From JAAYRG01 sp964643255 (GTDB taxonomy: Bacteria; Bacillota; Clostridia; Lachnospirales; Lachnospiraceae), in contig CAZXSM010000070.1 of assembly GCA_964643255.1 (NCBI GenBank), positions 1 to 10,372 on the forward strand: DNA of 10,372 nt, in the 5' to 3' direction. A program made the position numbers and the translations under genes. This document shows, piece by piece, positions 1-5,434 of the stretch. The notes beneath the pieces were generated by a model, which saw nothing but the letters and a program-made list of their open reading frames with translations, was not told the DNA's origin and searched no databases. Every line of letters starts with the position of its first letter. Positions within the stretch are counted from its first letter, which is position 1.

Positions 1-529
1 TCTTTGTCATCCATGGAATATTCAAAGATATATTCTTTTCGTTTTCTAAACTTATGGCCCTGTTTTTTAATCTGGCCTCTCTTCTATAAGTATATCCTTG
101 ATGAATATATCTTTCTTCATCTGTTTCTGGTTCTATCAAAGGAACCAAGGCTTTAGACCCATCTTCTTCAAAACAAGTAAATGTTGTAAATGCCGTGGCA
201 CATAGTTTTCTTTCTCCGGTCATTAGATTTTCTGATATTACTTTACAAAATACTTCTACAGATGAATTACCAACTCCTGAAACAAAGGTTTCCGCACATA
301 TAGAGTCTTCAAGACCAGCTGGGTTTATAAAGTCTACTGAGTCGGTTGATGCTGTAACTGATGACTTTCTTGTATGTCTTGCTACCGAAATTGATGATGT
401 CATATCTATTAAAGATAAGATACAGCCTCCAAACATTGTTCCATGATTATTCAAATCATCGGGAAATACCCTTCTTGTTTGTATTACTCTTGATTCACTA
501 CATTTTTTTACTGGTCGTTTGTCTATCAT
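1..529 (-). CDS. Acyl-CoA thioesterase, hot-dog fold, YkhA/YciA type (3' end cut by window edge)
   Basis: The frame starts at ATG 529 and stays open for 176 codons to the window edge, so the stop is missing. A GGAGGT ribosome binding site lies 5 nt before the ATG. Near residues 27-42 the protein has the pattern N-N-H-G-T-M-F-G-G followed by L-I-D. This is the signature of cytosolic acyl-CoA hydrolases, in which the Asn and Asp take part in thioester hydrolysis. Residues 61-77 (STDSVDFINPAG...) match the second conserved block of that family. Family members are about 170-180 residues and usually hexameric, so only a few residues are probably missing. The likely reaction is hydrolysis of acyl-CoA to free acid and CoA; the substrate cannot be told from sequence. 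The gene seems monocistronic, with a possible promoter 40-45 nt upstream. Confidence 0.88.
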   Translation of the reverse strand, partial: MIDKRPVKKCSESRVIQTRRVFPDDLNNHGTMFGGCILSLIDMTSSISVARHTRKSSVTASTDSVDFINPAGLEDSICAETFVSGVGNSSVEVFCKVISENLMTGERKLCATAFTTFTCFEEDGSKALVPLIEPETDEERYIHQGYTYRREARLKNRAISLENEKNISLNIPWMTK

Positions 530-569
530 AATGTACCTCCAAATATATATTAAAAGTTAATTGTCATTA

Positions 570-575
570 ATTATA
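570..575 (-). promoter_or_regulatory. Possible -10 box for the thioesterase gene
   Basis: A perfect TATAAT on the minus strand lies about 40 nt upstream of the ATG at 529. No good -35 hexamer sits 16-18 nt further up. The region is very AT-rich, so chance occurrence is possible. Confidence 0.35.
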
Positions 576-616
576 AATATTCTATCATATTTACTAACCA
601 TAACTTATCTTAGCAT

Positions 617-635
617 AAAAATAGCCCTAAGCCTA
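617..635 (-). terminator. Weak possible terminator after the 78-residue protein gene
   Basis: Read on the minus strand, TAGGCTTAGGGCTA can fold into a short imperfect hairpin with one G-G mismatch and one G-T pair, followed directly by TTTTT. It lies about 75 nt after the stop codon at 711. The stem is poor, so this is tentative. The rest of 530-710 holds no gene that I can support. Confidence 0.25.
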
Positions 636-710
636 ATATCAAATCCCAGTTCGACGGAATTGTGACCTAACATTAAGCATAGCGCTTATTTTTATAAAAC
701 AAATACCCAT

Positions 711-947
711 TTAATTGTTCATCATGAAGTTAATAAGCTTCTTTGTGTCTTCAGGGTTGTAAGCAACAACTTCTAATTCATCTATCATATTACCATCTGA
801 AAACACTTCTGCCATTGAAAAATATTGACTTAATTTTGATTTAAGATTTATTCTATCTCCTTCTTTAGACACTAGCTCAACTCTTCCTTCACAAGAATCT
901 ATAACCTTGAAAAACCCTTCAACGTCAGTAAGATTATGTAATTTCAT
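711..947 (-). CDS. Small conserved-looking protein, 78 residues, function unknown
   Basis: The start is ATG 947, chosen because GGATGGTG stands just before it and because a sigma-A-like promoter (-10 at 981-986) lies inside the longer frame that begins at 992, which excludes that earlier start. The product is 78 residues, soluble and acidic, with no signal peptide, membrane segment or Cys-pair metal site. It carries the stretches FFKVIDSCEGRVELVSKEGD (about 12-31), INLKSKLSQYFSMAEVFSDG (about 33-52) and a C-terminal ELEVVAYNPEDTKKLINFM. This reads as a small alpha/beta fold. From memory, similar short proteins occur in many Clostridia, sometimes carrying the misleading label 'polya polymerase'; nothing in this sequence supports such an enzyme. 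Codon use is like its neighbours. It is transcribed alone and divergently from the choice-of-anchor gene. Confidence 0.75.
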   Translation of the reverse strand: MKLHNLTDVEGFFKVIDSCEGRVELVSKEGDRINLKSKLSQYFSMAEVFSDGNMIDELEVVAYNPEDTKKLINFMMNN

Positions 948-980
948 AATTTCACCATCCTTTTTTCTATTTTTGCTTTG

Positions 981-1009
981 ATTATATATCATAAATTTTT
1001 ACAAATCAA
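981..1009 (-). promoter_or_regulatory. Sigma-A-type promoter of the 78-residue protein gene
   Basis: On the minus strand TTGATT (1009-1004) is followed after 17 nt by a perfect TATAAT (986-981). Transcription would begin near 974, about 27 nt before the ATG at 947, leaving room for the GGATGGTG site. Confidence 0.65.
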
Positions 1010-1129
1010 TACGCATGTATTAAGATAATGTTCATTTTTTCCTGCACACATCCCATTTATTCAGAATAAGTTATATAGAGAAAACAGATTTTATTTAAAG
1101 TGAAATCCTGTAAAGGTATGATATTTAAT

Positions 1130-2572
1130 ATGGATAACAATAATTATTTTAACAATTCTATTATTGGAAACGGAATACCTTATGATAATGTTTCTTGGCA
1201 AGATGTACCTGGTAATCCTTTTGGAAAAGCTGGAAATTTTAACGCCATTATCTTTGGAGATGCTAACAACATTGTTGATATGAAAGGAGCATTTGCCGTA
1301 GGCGGCAGTTTCTACAGCCCAAGAGGTCTTACTCTTAATTTTGGTAATGATCCTCAAAGACCTATCTATTACCCTGAAAACATTGCTTTCCTTGTAGGTA
1401 ATAATGTTTCCATGAATGGCCCTTTAGTTACTGTGGGTCATGTTGCTGTAAATGGCAACTTTCGTGCTGCAAGTGGTAGCACATTTTTAATTGGTAAAGA
1501 TGGCAACCCTGATCAAATTAATGAATTGGATTATTTGTATGAAGCAAGTGGTCAAAGTCGCTACTGGAGCCCATCTGACCGTGGTGATCATTACATTATA
1601 TCTAGTTATGACACACCCCACTATGTTCCTCCAAACCGAATAGATGCTAATGTCCCCGCTTTCTTCCAAGATGCTAGGACTAGTATCGAAGAGTATAAGG
1701 AATGTATAGAAAATATTCCTGCAAATGGTATAGTAGAGGAAGATTTTCATGAATGGGTCTTAATTGGAGATGACCCTGATTTGAATGTCTTTGTTCTTGA
1801 CCGTAGACCTAACGGATTAATTAATAAGGGAATTAGTTTTAGGGTTCCTGATACAAGTACTATAGTTGTAAGACTTCAAACTGGCAGTAATGCTCACTTA
1901 CAATATGGTTTGCTAGGTTCCGAGGAACAAGCTTCAAGAACCCTGTATGTATTTGAAGATGCTACTAATATTTATATGGAAGTCCCTGCAGCAATTTGGG
2001 GAAGTTTCTTAGCACCTGATGCAATGTTACATGGTCACAGAACTGGAGGTCATATTACGGGAAATGTTGCCTTAAATGCATTTGCTGTAAGTGCTAACAG
2101 TGGGTTTGAATTCCATTTACCTGTATTTGATGGCCAAATCTTTTGCCCTGATGTATCTGATGTGTTAGATGAATACTTGGAAAGGCCTGAGCCTGAGATT
2201 CCAGAACCTTTTGTACCTGAACCTTTCGTGCCTGAACCCATTGAAGAAGAGCCTTGTCCAGATTGCTTAGTTGAGGAAGGAATTATATCAGGATGTATAT
2301 CAGGTTGTAAGTGTTGTAAAAACCATGGTTGGGAAGTTGCATTATATGAGATTTGCGGGTCATATAAACAATTAATAGAATGTATTGAAATCAGTAACTA
2401 TGATTGTTTTGAATTTTATGTGCCATATAAAGGTCATTATTGCTTAGAAGTATATGCAATAGAATATAAGAAAACCAAGTCTTGTAGCTACAAAAAAACT
2501 TATTTATGTAATAGTAAATGTAAAGCTAAAATATCTATGGATAACATTGGAGTCTCAAACTTTTACTTATAG
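1130..2572 (+). CDS. Choice-of-anchor-A domain protein with PEP linker and Cys-rich C-terminal module, no signal peptide
   Basis: The only plus-strand gene. Starts at GTG 1100, ATG 1118 and ATG 1130 are possible; AAAGG at 1112-1116 best serves 1130, though 13 nt away. An in-frame TAG at 1076-1078 rules out a missing upstream signal peptide. Numbering from 1130 (480 residues), about 29-334 form a choice-of-anchor-A (collagen-binding-like adhesin) domain. It shows NPFGKAGNFNAIIFGDANN, then AVGGSFYSPRG, and near the end GSFLAPDA (291-298) with GGHITGNVALNAFAV. These are characteristic of this beta-helical family. Residues 352-375 are a Pro-Glu linker with FVPEP repeated in tandem. Residues 376-464 contain 13 Cys, against 2 in all the preceding sequence, within a small predicted beta domain. 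There is no LPXTG motif or membrane anchor. Role is unknown; a spore-coat or exosporium protein made in the mother cell is an inference from the absent secretion signal and high Cys content. Transcription ends at the hairpin 2593-2638. Confidence 0.85.
   Translation: MDNNNYFNNSIIGNGIPYDNVSWQDVPGNPFGKAGNFNAIIFGDANNIVDMKGAFAVGGSFYSPRGLTLNFGNDPQRPIYYPENIAFLVGNNVSMNGPLVTVGHVAVNGNFRAASGSTFLIGKDGNPDQINELDYLYEASGQSRYWSPSDRGDHYIISSYDTPHYVPPNRIDANVPAFFQDARTSIEEYKECIENIPANGIVEEDFHEWVLIGDDPDLNVFVLDRRPNGLINKGISFRVPDTSTIVVRLQTGSNAHLQYGLLGSEEQASRTLYVFEDATNIYMEVPAAIWGSFLAPDAMLHGHRTGGHITGNVALNAFAVSANSGFEFHLPVFDGQIFCPDVSDVLDEYLERPEPEIPEPFVPEPFVPEPIEEEPCPDCLVEEGIISGCISGCKCCKNHGWEVALYEICGSYKQLIECIEISNYDCFEFYVPYKGHYCLEVYAIEYKKTKSCSYKKTYLCNSKCKAKISMDNIGVSNFYL
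2186..2242 (+). repeat. Short Pro-Glu-Pro tandem repeat inside the choice-of-anchor gene
   Basis: The encoded stretch PEPEIPEPFVPEPFVPEP joins the adhesin-like domain to the Cys-rich module. The 15-nt unit for FVPEP occurs twice in a row with only silent changes. Such linkers are extended and common in surface proteins. Mirrored on the minus strand it gives a spurious Gly-Ser-rich frame. Confidence 0.7.
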
Positions 2573-2592
2573 TGATAAAGAATACAAAACAA

Positions 2593-2638
2593 AAAAAGGT
2601 ATAAGTCCTGATAATATTTTCATGACATATACCTTTTT
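2593..2638. terminator. Bidirectional intrinsic terminator between the convergent genes
   Basis: AAAAAGGTATA (2593-2603) pairs perfectly with TATACCTTTTT (2628-2638), 11 bp, with further short pairing (GTC/GAC, TGA/TCA) inside the loop. On the plus strand T-rich sequence follows the choice-of-anchor gene. On the minus strand the hairpin is followed by seven T's and serves the rplT end at 2671. Confidence 0.9.
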
Positions 2639-2670
2639 ATTAATTTTATAATAAGACTTATAGCTATTAA

Positions 2671-3051
2671 TTAAGCAATACTTGCTTCTTGTTTTTCTGA
2701 TACTTTTGCTTTAGCAATTTCTGTTAAGTCTTTAAATCCTTCTGAGTCATTTACTGCCATCTCTGCTAACATTTTTCTGTTAATATCAATACCAGCAAGT
2801 CTTAATCCATGCATAAATCTGCTATATGAAATATCATTCATTCTAGCTGCAGCATTGATTCTTGCAATCCATAAACTTCTGAATTGTCTTTTTCTTTGCT
2901 TTCTTCCTGAGAATGATGTTGACAATGCTCTCATTACAGATTGTTTTGCTACTCTATATTGTTTTGATCTAGCGCCTCTATAGCCTTTTGCTAGCTTTAA
3001 TACTCTATTCTTTTTTTTCCTGGAATTTACTCCACGTTTTACTCTCGCCAC
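2671..3051 (-). CDS. rplT: 50S ribosomal protein L20
   Basis: The product, 126 residues, begins MARVKRGVNSRKKKNRVLKL and contains AKGYRGARSKQYRVAKQSV and RQFRSLWIARINAAAR, which are diagnostic of L20. L20 binds 23S rRNA early in 50S assembly and, in bacteria studied, also represses its own operon through the leader mRNA. The basic extended N-terminal half and globular C-terminal half are both present. The C-terminal tail is a few residues longer than the usual 117-119. The start codon is GTG, preceded by AAGGAGG with about 10 nt spacing. It is the last gene of infC-rpmI-rplT, 34 nt after rpmI, and ends at a strong terminator. Confidence 0.98.
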   Translation of the reverse strand: MARVKRGVNSRKKKNRVLKLAKGYRGARSKQYRVAKQSVMRALSTSFSGRKQRKRQFRSLWIARINAAARMNDISYSRFMHGLRLAGIDINRKMLAEMAVNDSEGFKDLTEIAKAKVSEKQEASIA

Positions 3052-3085
3052 GGCTTCTCTTCCTCCTTAACTTAAAAGTCATTTC

Positions 3086-3283
3086 TTATAAATATGGTGC
3101 CATTTCCTTTATTTTCCTAGAATTTCCTTTGTCTACTTCAGTACTTTTTCTAAGATTTCTTTTTCTCTTACTACTCTTCTTTGTTAAGATATGACTTTTG
3201 TTAGATTTCATTCTCACGTACTTTCCAGTACCTGTTTTCTTTATACGTTTCGCAACGCCTCTTCTGGTTTTAACCTTAGGCAT
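3086..3283 (-). CDS. rpmI: 50S ribosomal protein L35
   Basis: A 65-residue very basic protein starting MPKVKTRRGVAKRIKKTGTG and containing KSHILTKKSSKRKRNLRK, the normal pattern and length for L35. It is a structural protein of the large ribosomal subunit that contacts 23S rRNA. The ATG follows AAGGAGG by 7 nt. It sits between infC (127-nt gap holding two RNA hairpins) and rplT (34-nt gap), the usual bacterial order. Confidence 0.98.
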   Translation of the reverse strand: MPKVKTRRGVAKRIKKTGTGKYVRMKSNKSHILTKKSSKRKRNLRKSTEVDKGNSRKIKEMAPYL

Positions 3284-3316
3284 GATGATTCCTCCTTCAT
3301 GTTATATAGCTTGTAA

Positions 3317-3345
3317 TCTATGCAAAGTTGTCTTTGTCACATAGA
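3317..3345 (-). other. RNA hairpin with 3-nt bulge in the infC-rpmI spacer
   Basis: On the minus strand TCTATG, a TGA bulge, CAAAG, loop ACAA, CTTTG and CATAGA form an 11-bp stem with a single 3-nt bulge, about 33 nt upstream of the rpmI start. No T-run follows, so it is not an ordinary terminator. It could be a processing, stability or protein-binding element. Confidence 0.5.
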
Positions 3346-3380
3346 AGTTGTATAGAAATATAATATTTATTTTAACATTT

Positions 3381-3405
3381 TGTACTTATAAAAGGTATAA
3401 GCACA
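3381..3405 (-). other. RNA hairpin directly after infC
   Basis: TGTGCTTATA and TATAAGTACA (minus strand) pair over 10 positions with one G-T pair around the loop CCTTT, starting 5 nt after the infC stop codon. It lacks a T-tract, so it may protect or process mRNA rather than terminate it. Confidence 0.5.
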
Positions 3406-3410
3406 AATAG

Positions 3411-3926
3411 TTATTTATTTTTTTGTTGACTTAGAAACATAATCATGTTTCTACCTTCCATTCTGGCTGGTCTATCGATTTGGGCAACATCCTTAATCAA
3501 GTCAAAGAATTGATCCATAATTTCTTTTCCAGTTCCTTTATGGGCCATTTCTCGTCCTCTAAATCTTAGTGCAACCTTAACTCTATCACCTTTTTCTATG
3601 AACTTTCTAGCTTGATTAGCCTTGGTGTTTAAGTCATGTTCTTCAATGTTTGGTGATAAACGTACTTCTTTTACATCAATAGTTTTTTGTTTTTTCTTTG
3701 CTTCTTTTTTTCTTTTATCAATTTCGTACCTGTACTTACCGAACTCCATAATTTTGCAAACTGGCGGATTTGCCTTCGGGGCAATTTTAATCAAATCAAG
3801 GTTTTGTTCTCTTGCAAGTTGTAATGCCTTTCTTGTTGGCATAACTCCAAGTTGGTCACCATCTTGATTTATTACTCTTACTTCTTTGTCTCTAATTCTT
3901 TCATTAATTATTATTTCGCTAATAAT
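3411..3926 (-). CDS. infC: Translation initiation factor IF-3 (ATT start codon)
   Basis: The frame is open above the first in-frame ATG (3842), and the extra 28 codons encode ISEIIINERIRDKEVRVINQ and DGDQLGV, the essential IF3 N-terminus. The start is placed at ATT 3926, 6 nt after GGAGG and followed by ATT AGC, as in the known AUU start of Bacillus infC. This gives 171 residues, normal for IF3. The N-terminal domain runs to about residue 75, the Lys-rich linker (KRKKEAKKKQK) follows, and the C-terminal domain contains EVRLSPNIEEHDLNTKANQA and VKVALRFRGREMAHK. IF3 binds the 30S subunit, prevents premature 50S joining and checks the initiator tRNA. A rare start codon lets IF3 limit its own translation, as established in Escherichia coli. 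First gene of infC-rpmI-rplT, with its own promoter and attenuator leader. Confidence 0.95.
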   Translation of the reverse strand: MISEIIINERIRDKEVRVINQDGDQLGVMPTRKALQLAREQNLDLIKIAPKANPPVCKIMEFGKYRYEIDKRKKEAKKKQKTIDVKEVRLSPNIEEHDLNTKANQARKFIEKGDRVKVALRFRGREMAHKGTGKEIMDQFFDLIKDVAQIDRPARMEGRNMIMFLSQQKNK

Positions 3927-4176
3927 TCTGCACCTCCATAGGTTGAATCTAAATAAATATGTTTACATAAAAAATGGATAGTATCTACTATCCACCGACA
4001 TTAATTCGACTAGCCTGCAAAATTGGCAATATAAGAACAAGAACCATACAAGTACTAACATTTCGGAAATACTTGTTCTTTTATTCGAAATTATTTACCC
4101 AAGTCACTTCTGCGTGCTAAGGTGAGAGTGGATACTCTACTTCTTCATATTTTAACATACTTGTTACTCACAAGCC
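3927..4176 (-). promoter_or_regulatory. Structured infC leader, candidate L20-responsive attenuator
   Basis: About 250 nt lie between the predicted start of transcription and infC. The leader holds CTTGT/ACAAG; a local helix TATCCA/TTGGGTA with TCAC/GTGA (between 4134 and 4096); a 9-bp inverted repeat AAGAACAAG/CTTGTTCTT (4080-4033) that also offers the alternative ACAAGTA/TACTTGT; and a terminator hairpin at 3993-3969. TATCCAC (4134-4128) can pair alternatively with GTGGATA (3995-3989), which covers the 5' arm of the terminator. This is the architecture of an attenuator. In Bacillus subtilis this operon is controlled by L20-dependent attenuation, and Rfam holds an L20 leader family. Assignment rests on position and folding, not on a covariance-model search. 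Confidence 0.65.
3969..3993 (-). terminator. Intrinsic terminator of the infC leader (attenuator)
   Basis: On the minus strand GGATAGT and ACTATCC form a perfect 7-bp stem around AGAT, followed by ATTTTTT. It lies about 43 nt before the infC start, so it stops transcripts before the operon unless an alternative fold captures its 5' arm. Confidence 0.8.
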
Positions 4177-4181
4177 TTATA

Positions 4182-4210
4182 ACCATACCATGTTTCTAGG
4201 TTTATGTCAA
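4182..4210 (-). promoter_or_regulatory. Promoter of infC-rpmI-rplT
   Basis: Perfect TTGACA (4210-4205), 17-nt spacer, then TATGGT (4187-4182) preceded by the extended -10 TGN. It begins about 30 nt after the stop of the upstream protease gene. I see no clear terminator between the two, so read-through into the leader is possible. Confidence 0.75.
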
Positions 4211-4238
4211 GTAAATAAGTTGATAAGATTTTATTTTT

Positions 4239-5408
4239 TTAAAATTCAACATTCTTAATAACTGCTAAATTGTCAATAAACTTAATCAATTCTCTTTCTC
4301 CCTCAATCTCTGTTTCATTTGGATAATACTTGGCAGTCTTTTCAAAGTCATCAAGGGCTTTTTTGGCGGCCTCTTTATCTTTGTTAACGAAAACCTCATA
4401 AGCATACATGAGTCTTCTTCTTGATACATAAGACGAGCTTGCTTTTATATATTGTTGTAATTCACTTGTATATAATCTTTCTATTTCATCTTTTCGGCAT
4501 AAACCTATTATTTCGTAAAATAACAATTCACATCTAAGTTCATTTTTATAGATATCTACAAGTCCTGGAGCATTTGTAAGTAAATCCTCAGAATATTTCT
4601 TTGCCTGGCTAAATTCCTTTTTATCATGTAAATAGTTAGATTTAAATACACCAAAGCTTGCTACTAATGGATTAGATAAATCTGCATTAGCTGGGAGTTC
4701 AAAGTATTCTTCTGGCATATCCTTTAACCTAGTGCCCTTTGATTGCAATCCATGGGTATATAGCTGCATATATAGGGCTTTGCGGCTTTGTCTATCCTTA
4801 TTAAGTAAGAGGATATTCTTGCCATCATTTGGAATTCCTCCTACGATAAGGGGAATTGTGTTTAATAATCCACCTGTTATTCCAATTACAAAGGACATTA
4901 TGAAAATCATTGAAAGGTATCTATTTTCTGGAAACATAAGATATAGGACCAATGAAATAAAAGCCACTATAAAATTATTTAAGCTACCACCTATATTGTA
5001 GAGGAAATATGGATAATCATATGCATTCCAATTAGAATCTGGCATCATTAGACATTGTCCGCTAGTTCCAGATATCTTGAATTTCTTAAGTACATATTTG
5101 CCTTCTTCCTCTTTTATCATTAGGGGCCCAATTCTAAAGGAAACAAATTCATATCCACTAATCAAACCAAATATTAAATGTCCAGCTTCATGAATAATAA
5201 CATGGAAAAACCTCAGTAATATAATAATAAGTACAATAAATATAATCGTTCTAATTACACCTAAGGTACCAAAAGCTTGACTTTCATATGCAAGAAGCTT
5301 TCCTGCATAAATTCCTATAACAGCACAAGCAATAAGATAAATAGCTGCATAAACTATTAGATCAATTGTCTTTGAGTTTTTTTGATTGTTTTTGTATTCT
5401 TGGTTCAT
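4239..5408 (-). CDS. M50-family (site-2-protease-like) membrane metalloprotease
   Basis: The 389-residue product has hydrophobic segments at about 17-36, 52-72, 142-160 and 165-190. The zinc motif HEAGH (H73, E74, H77) stands at the end of the second segment. A second motif, N-T-I-P-L ... P-N-D-G-K-N (183-198), supplies the third metal ligand Asp195. This pair is the hallmark of site-2-type intramembrane proteases, which cut membrane-bound substrates in or near the bilayer. No PDZ domain is visible. The C-terminal ~180 residues are soluble, charged and helical, perhaps TPR-like. The substrate is unknown; it is not clearly SpoIVFB or RseP. Start ATG 5408 follows AAGGAGA with 8 nt spacing. It follows prfC by 26 nt and probably shares the thrS T-box transcript. 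Confidence 0.82.
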   Translation of the reverse strand: MNQEYKNNQKNSKTIDLIVYAAIYLIACAVIGIYAGKLLAYESQAFGTLGVIRTIIFIVLIIILLRFFHVIIHEAGHLIFGLISGYEFVSFRIGPLMIKEEEGKYVLKKFKISGTSGQCLMMPDSNWNAYDYPYFLYNIGGSLNNFIVAFISLVLYLMFPENRYLSMIFIMSFVIGITGGLLNTIPLIVGGIPNDGKNILLLNKDRQSRKALYMQLYTHGLQSKGTRLKDMPEEYFELPANADLSNPLVASFGVFKSNYLHDKKEFSQAKKYSEDLLTNAPGLVDIYKNELRCELLFYEIIGLCRKDEIERLYTSELQQYIKASSSYVSRRRLMYAYEVFVNKDKEAAKKALDDFEKTAKYYPNETEIEGERELIKFIDNLAVIKNVEF

Positions 5409-5434
5409 AAATTCACTCTCCTTGAGTGTTAGCT

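Noticed and set aside
195..446. Open plus-strand frame of 83 codons opposite the thioesterase
   Set aside because: It is antisense to a clear hot-dog enzyme, has no ribosome binding site and no family character.
640..675. Sequence with AGTTCGACGGA, resembling a tRNA T-loop
   Set aside because: No acceptor, D or anticodon stem can be built around it; not a tRNA or a credible remnant or attachment site.
661..700. Hairpin TAAGC-ATAGC-GCTTA followed by T's on the plus strand
   Set aside because: Only 5 bp, and no plus-strand gene ends there; it lies on the wrong strand to terminate the small protein gene.
948..992. Longer start (ATG 992) for the 78-residue protein
   Set aside because: The -10 box at 981-986 would lie inside the coding part, and the ribosome binding site stands before ATG 947.
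1010..1099. Promoter for the choice-of-anchor gene
   Set aside because: TATATA near 1073 lacks a -35, and I could not find a convincing sigma-E, sigma-K or sigma-G pattern.
2050..2241. Minus-strand frame with a Gly-Ser-Gly repeat pattern
   Set aside because: It is the mirror of the Pro-Glu-Pro codons in the choice-of-anchor gene.
4080..4176. infC leader as a second T-box
   Set aside because: It has TTGGGTA but no GGGTGGNACCGCG core and no matching antiterminator.
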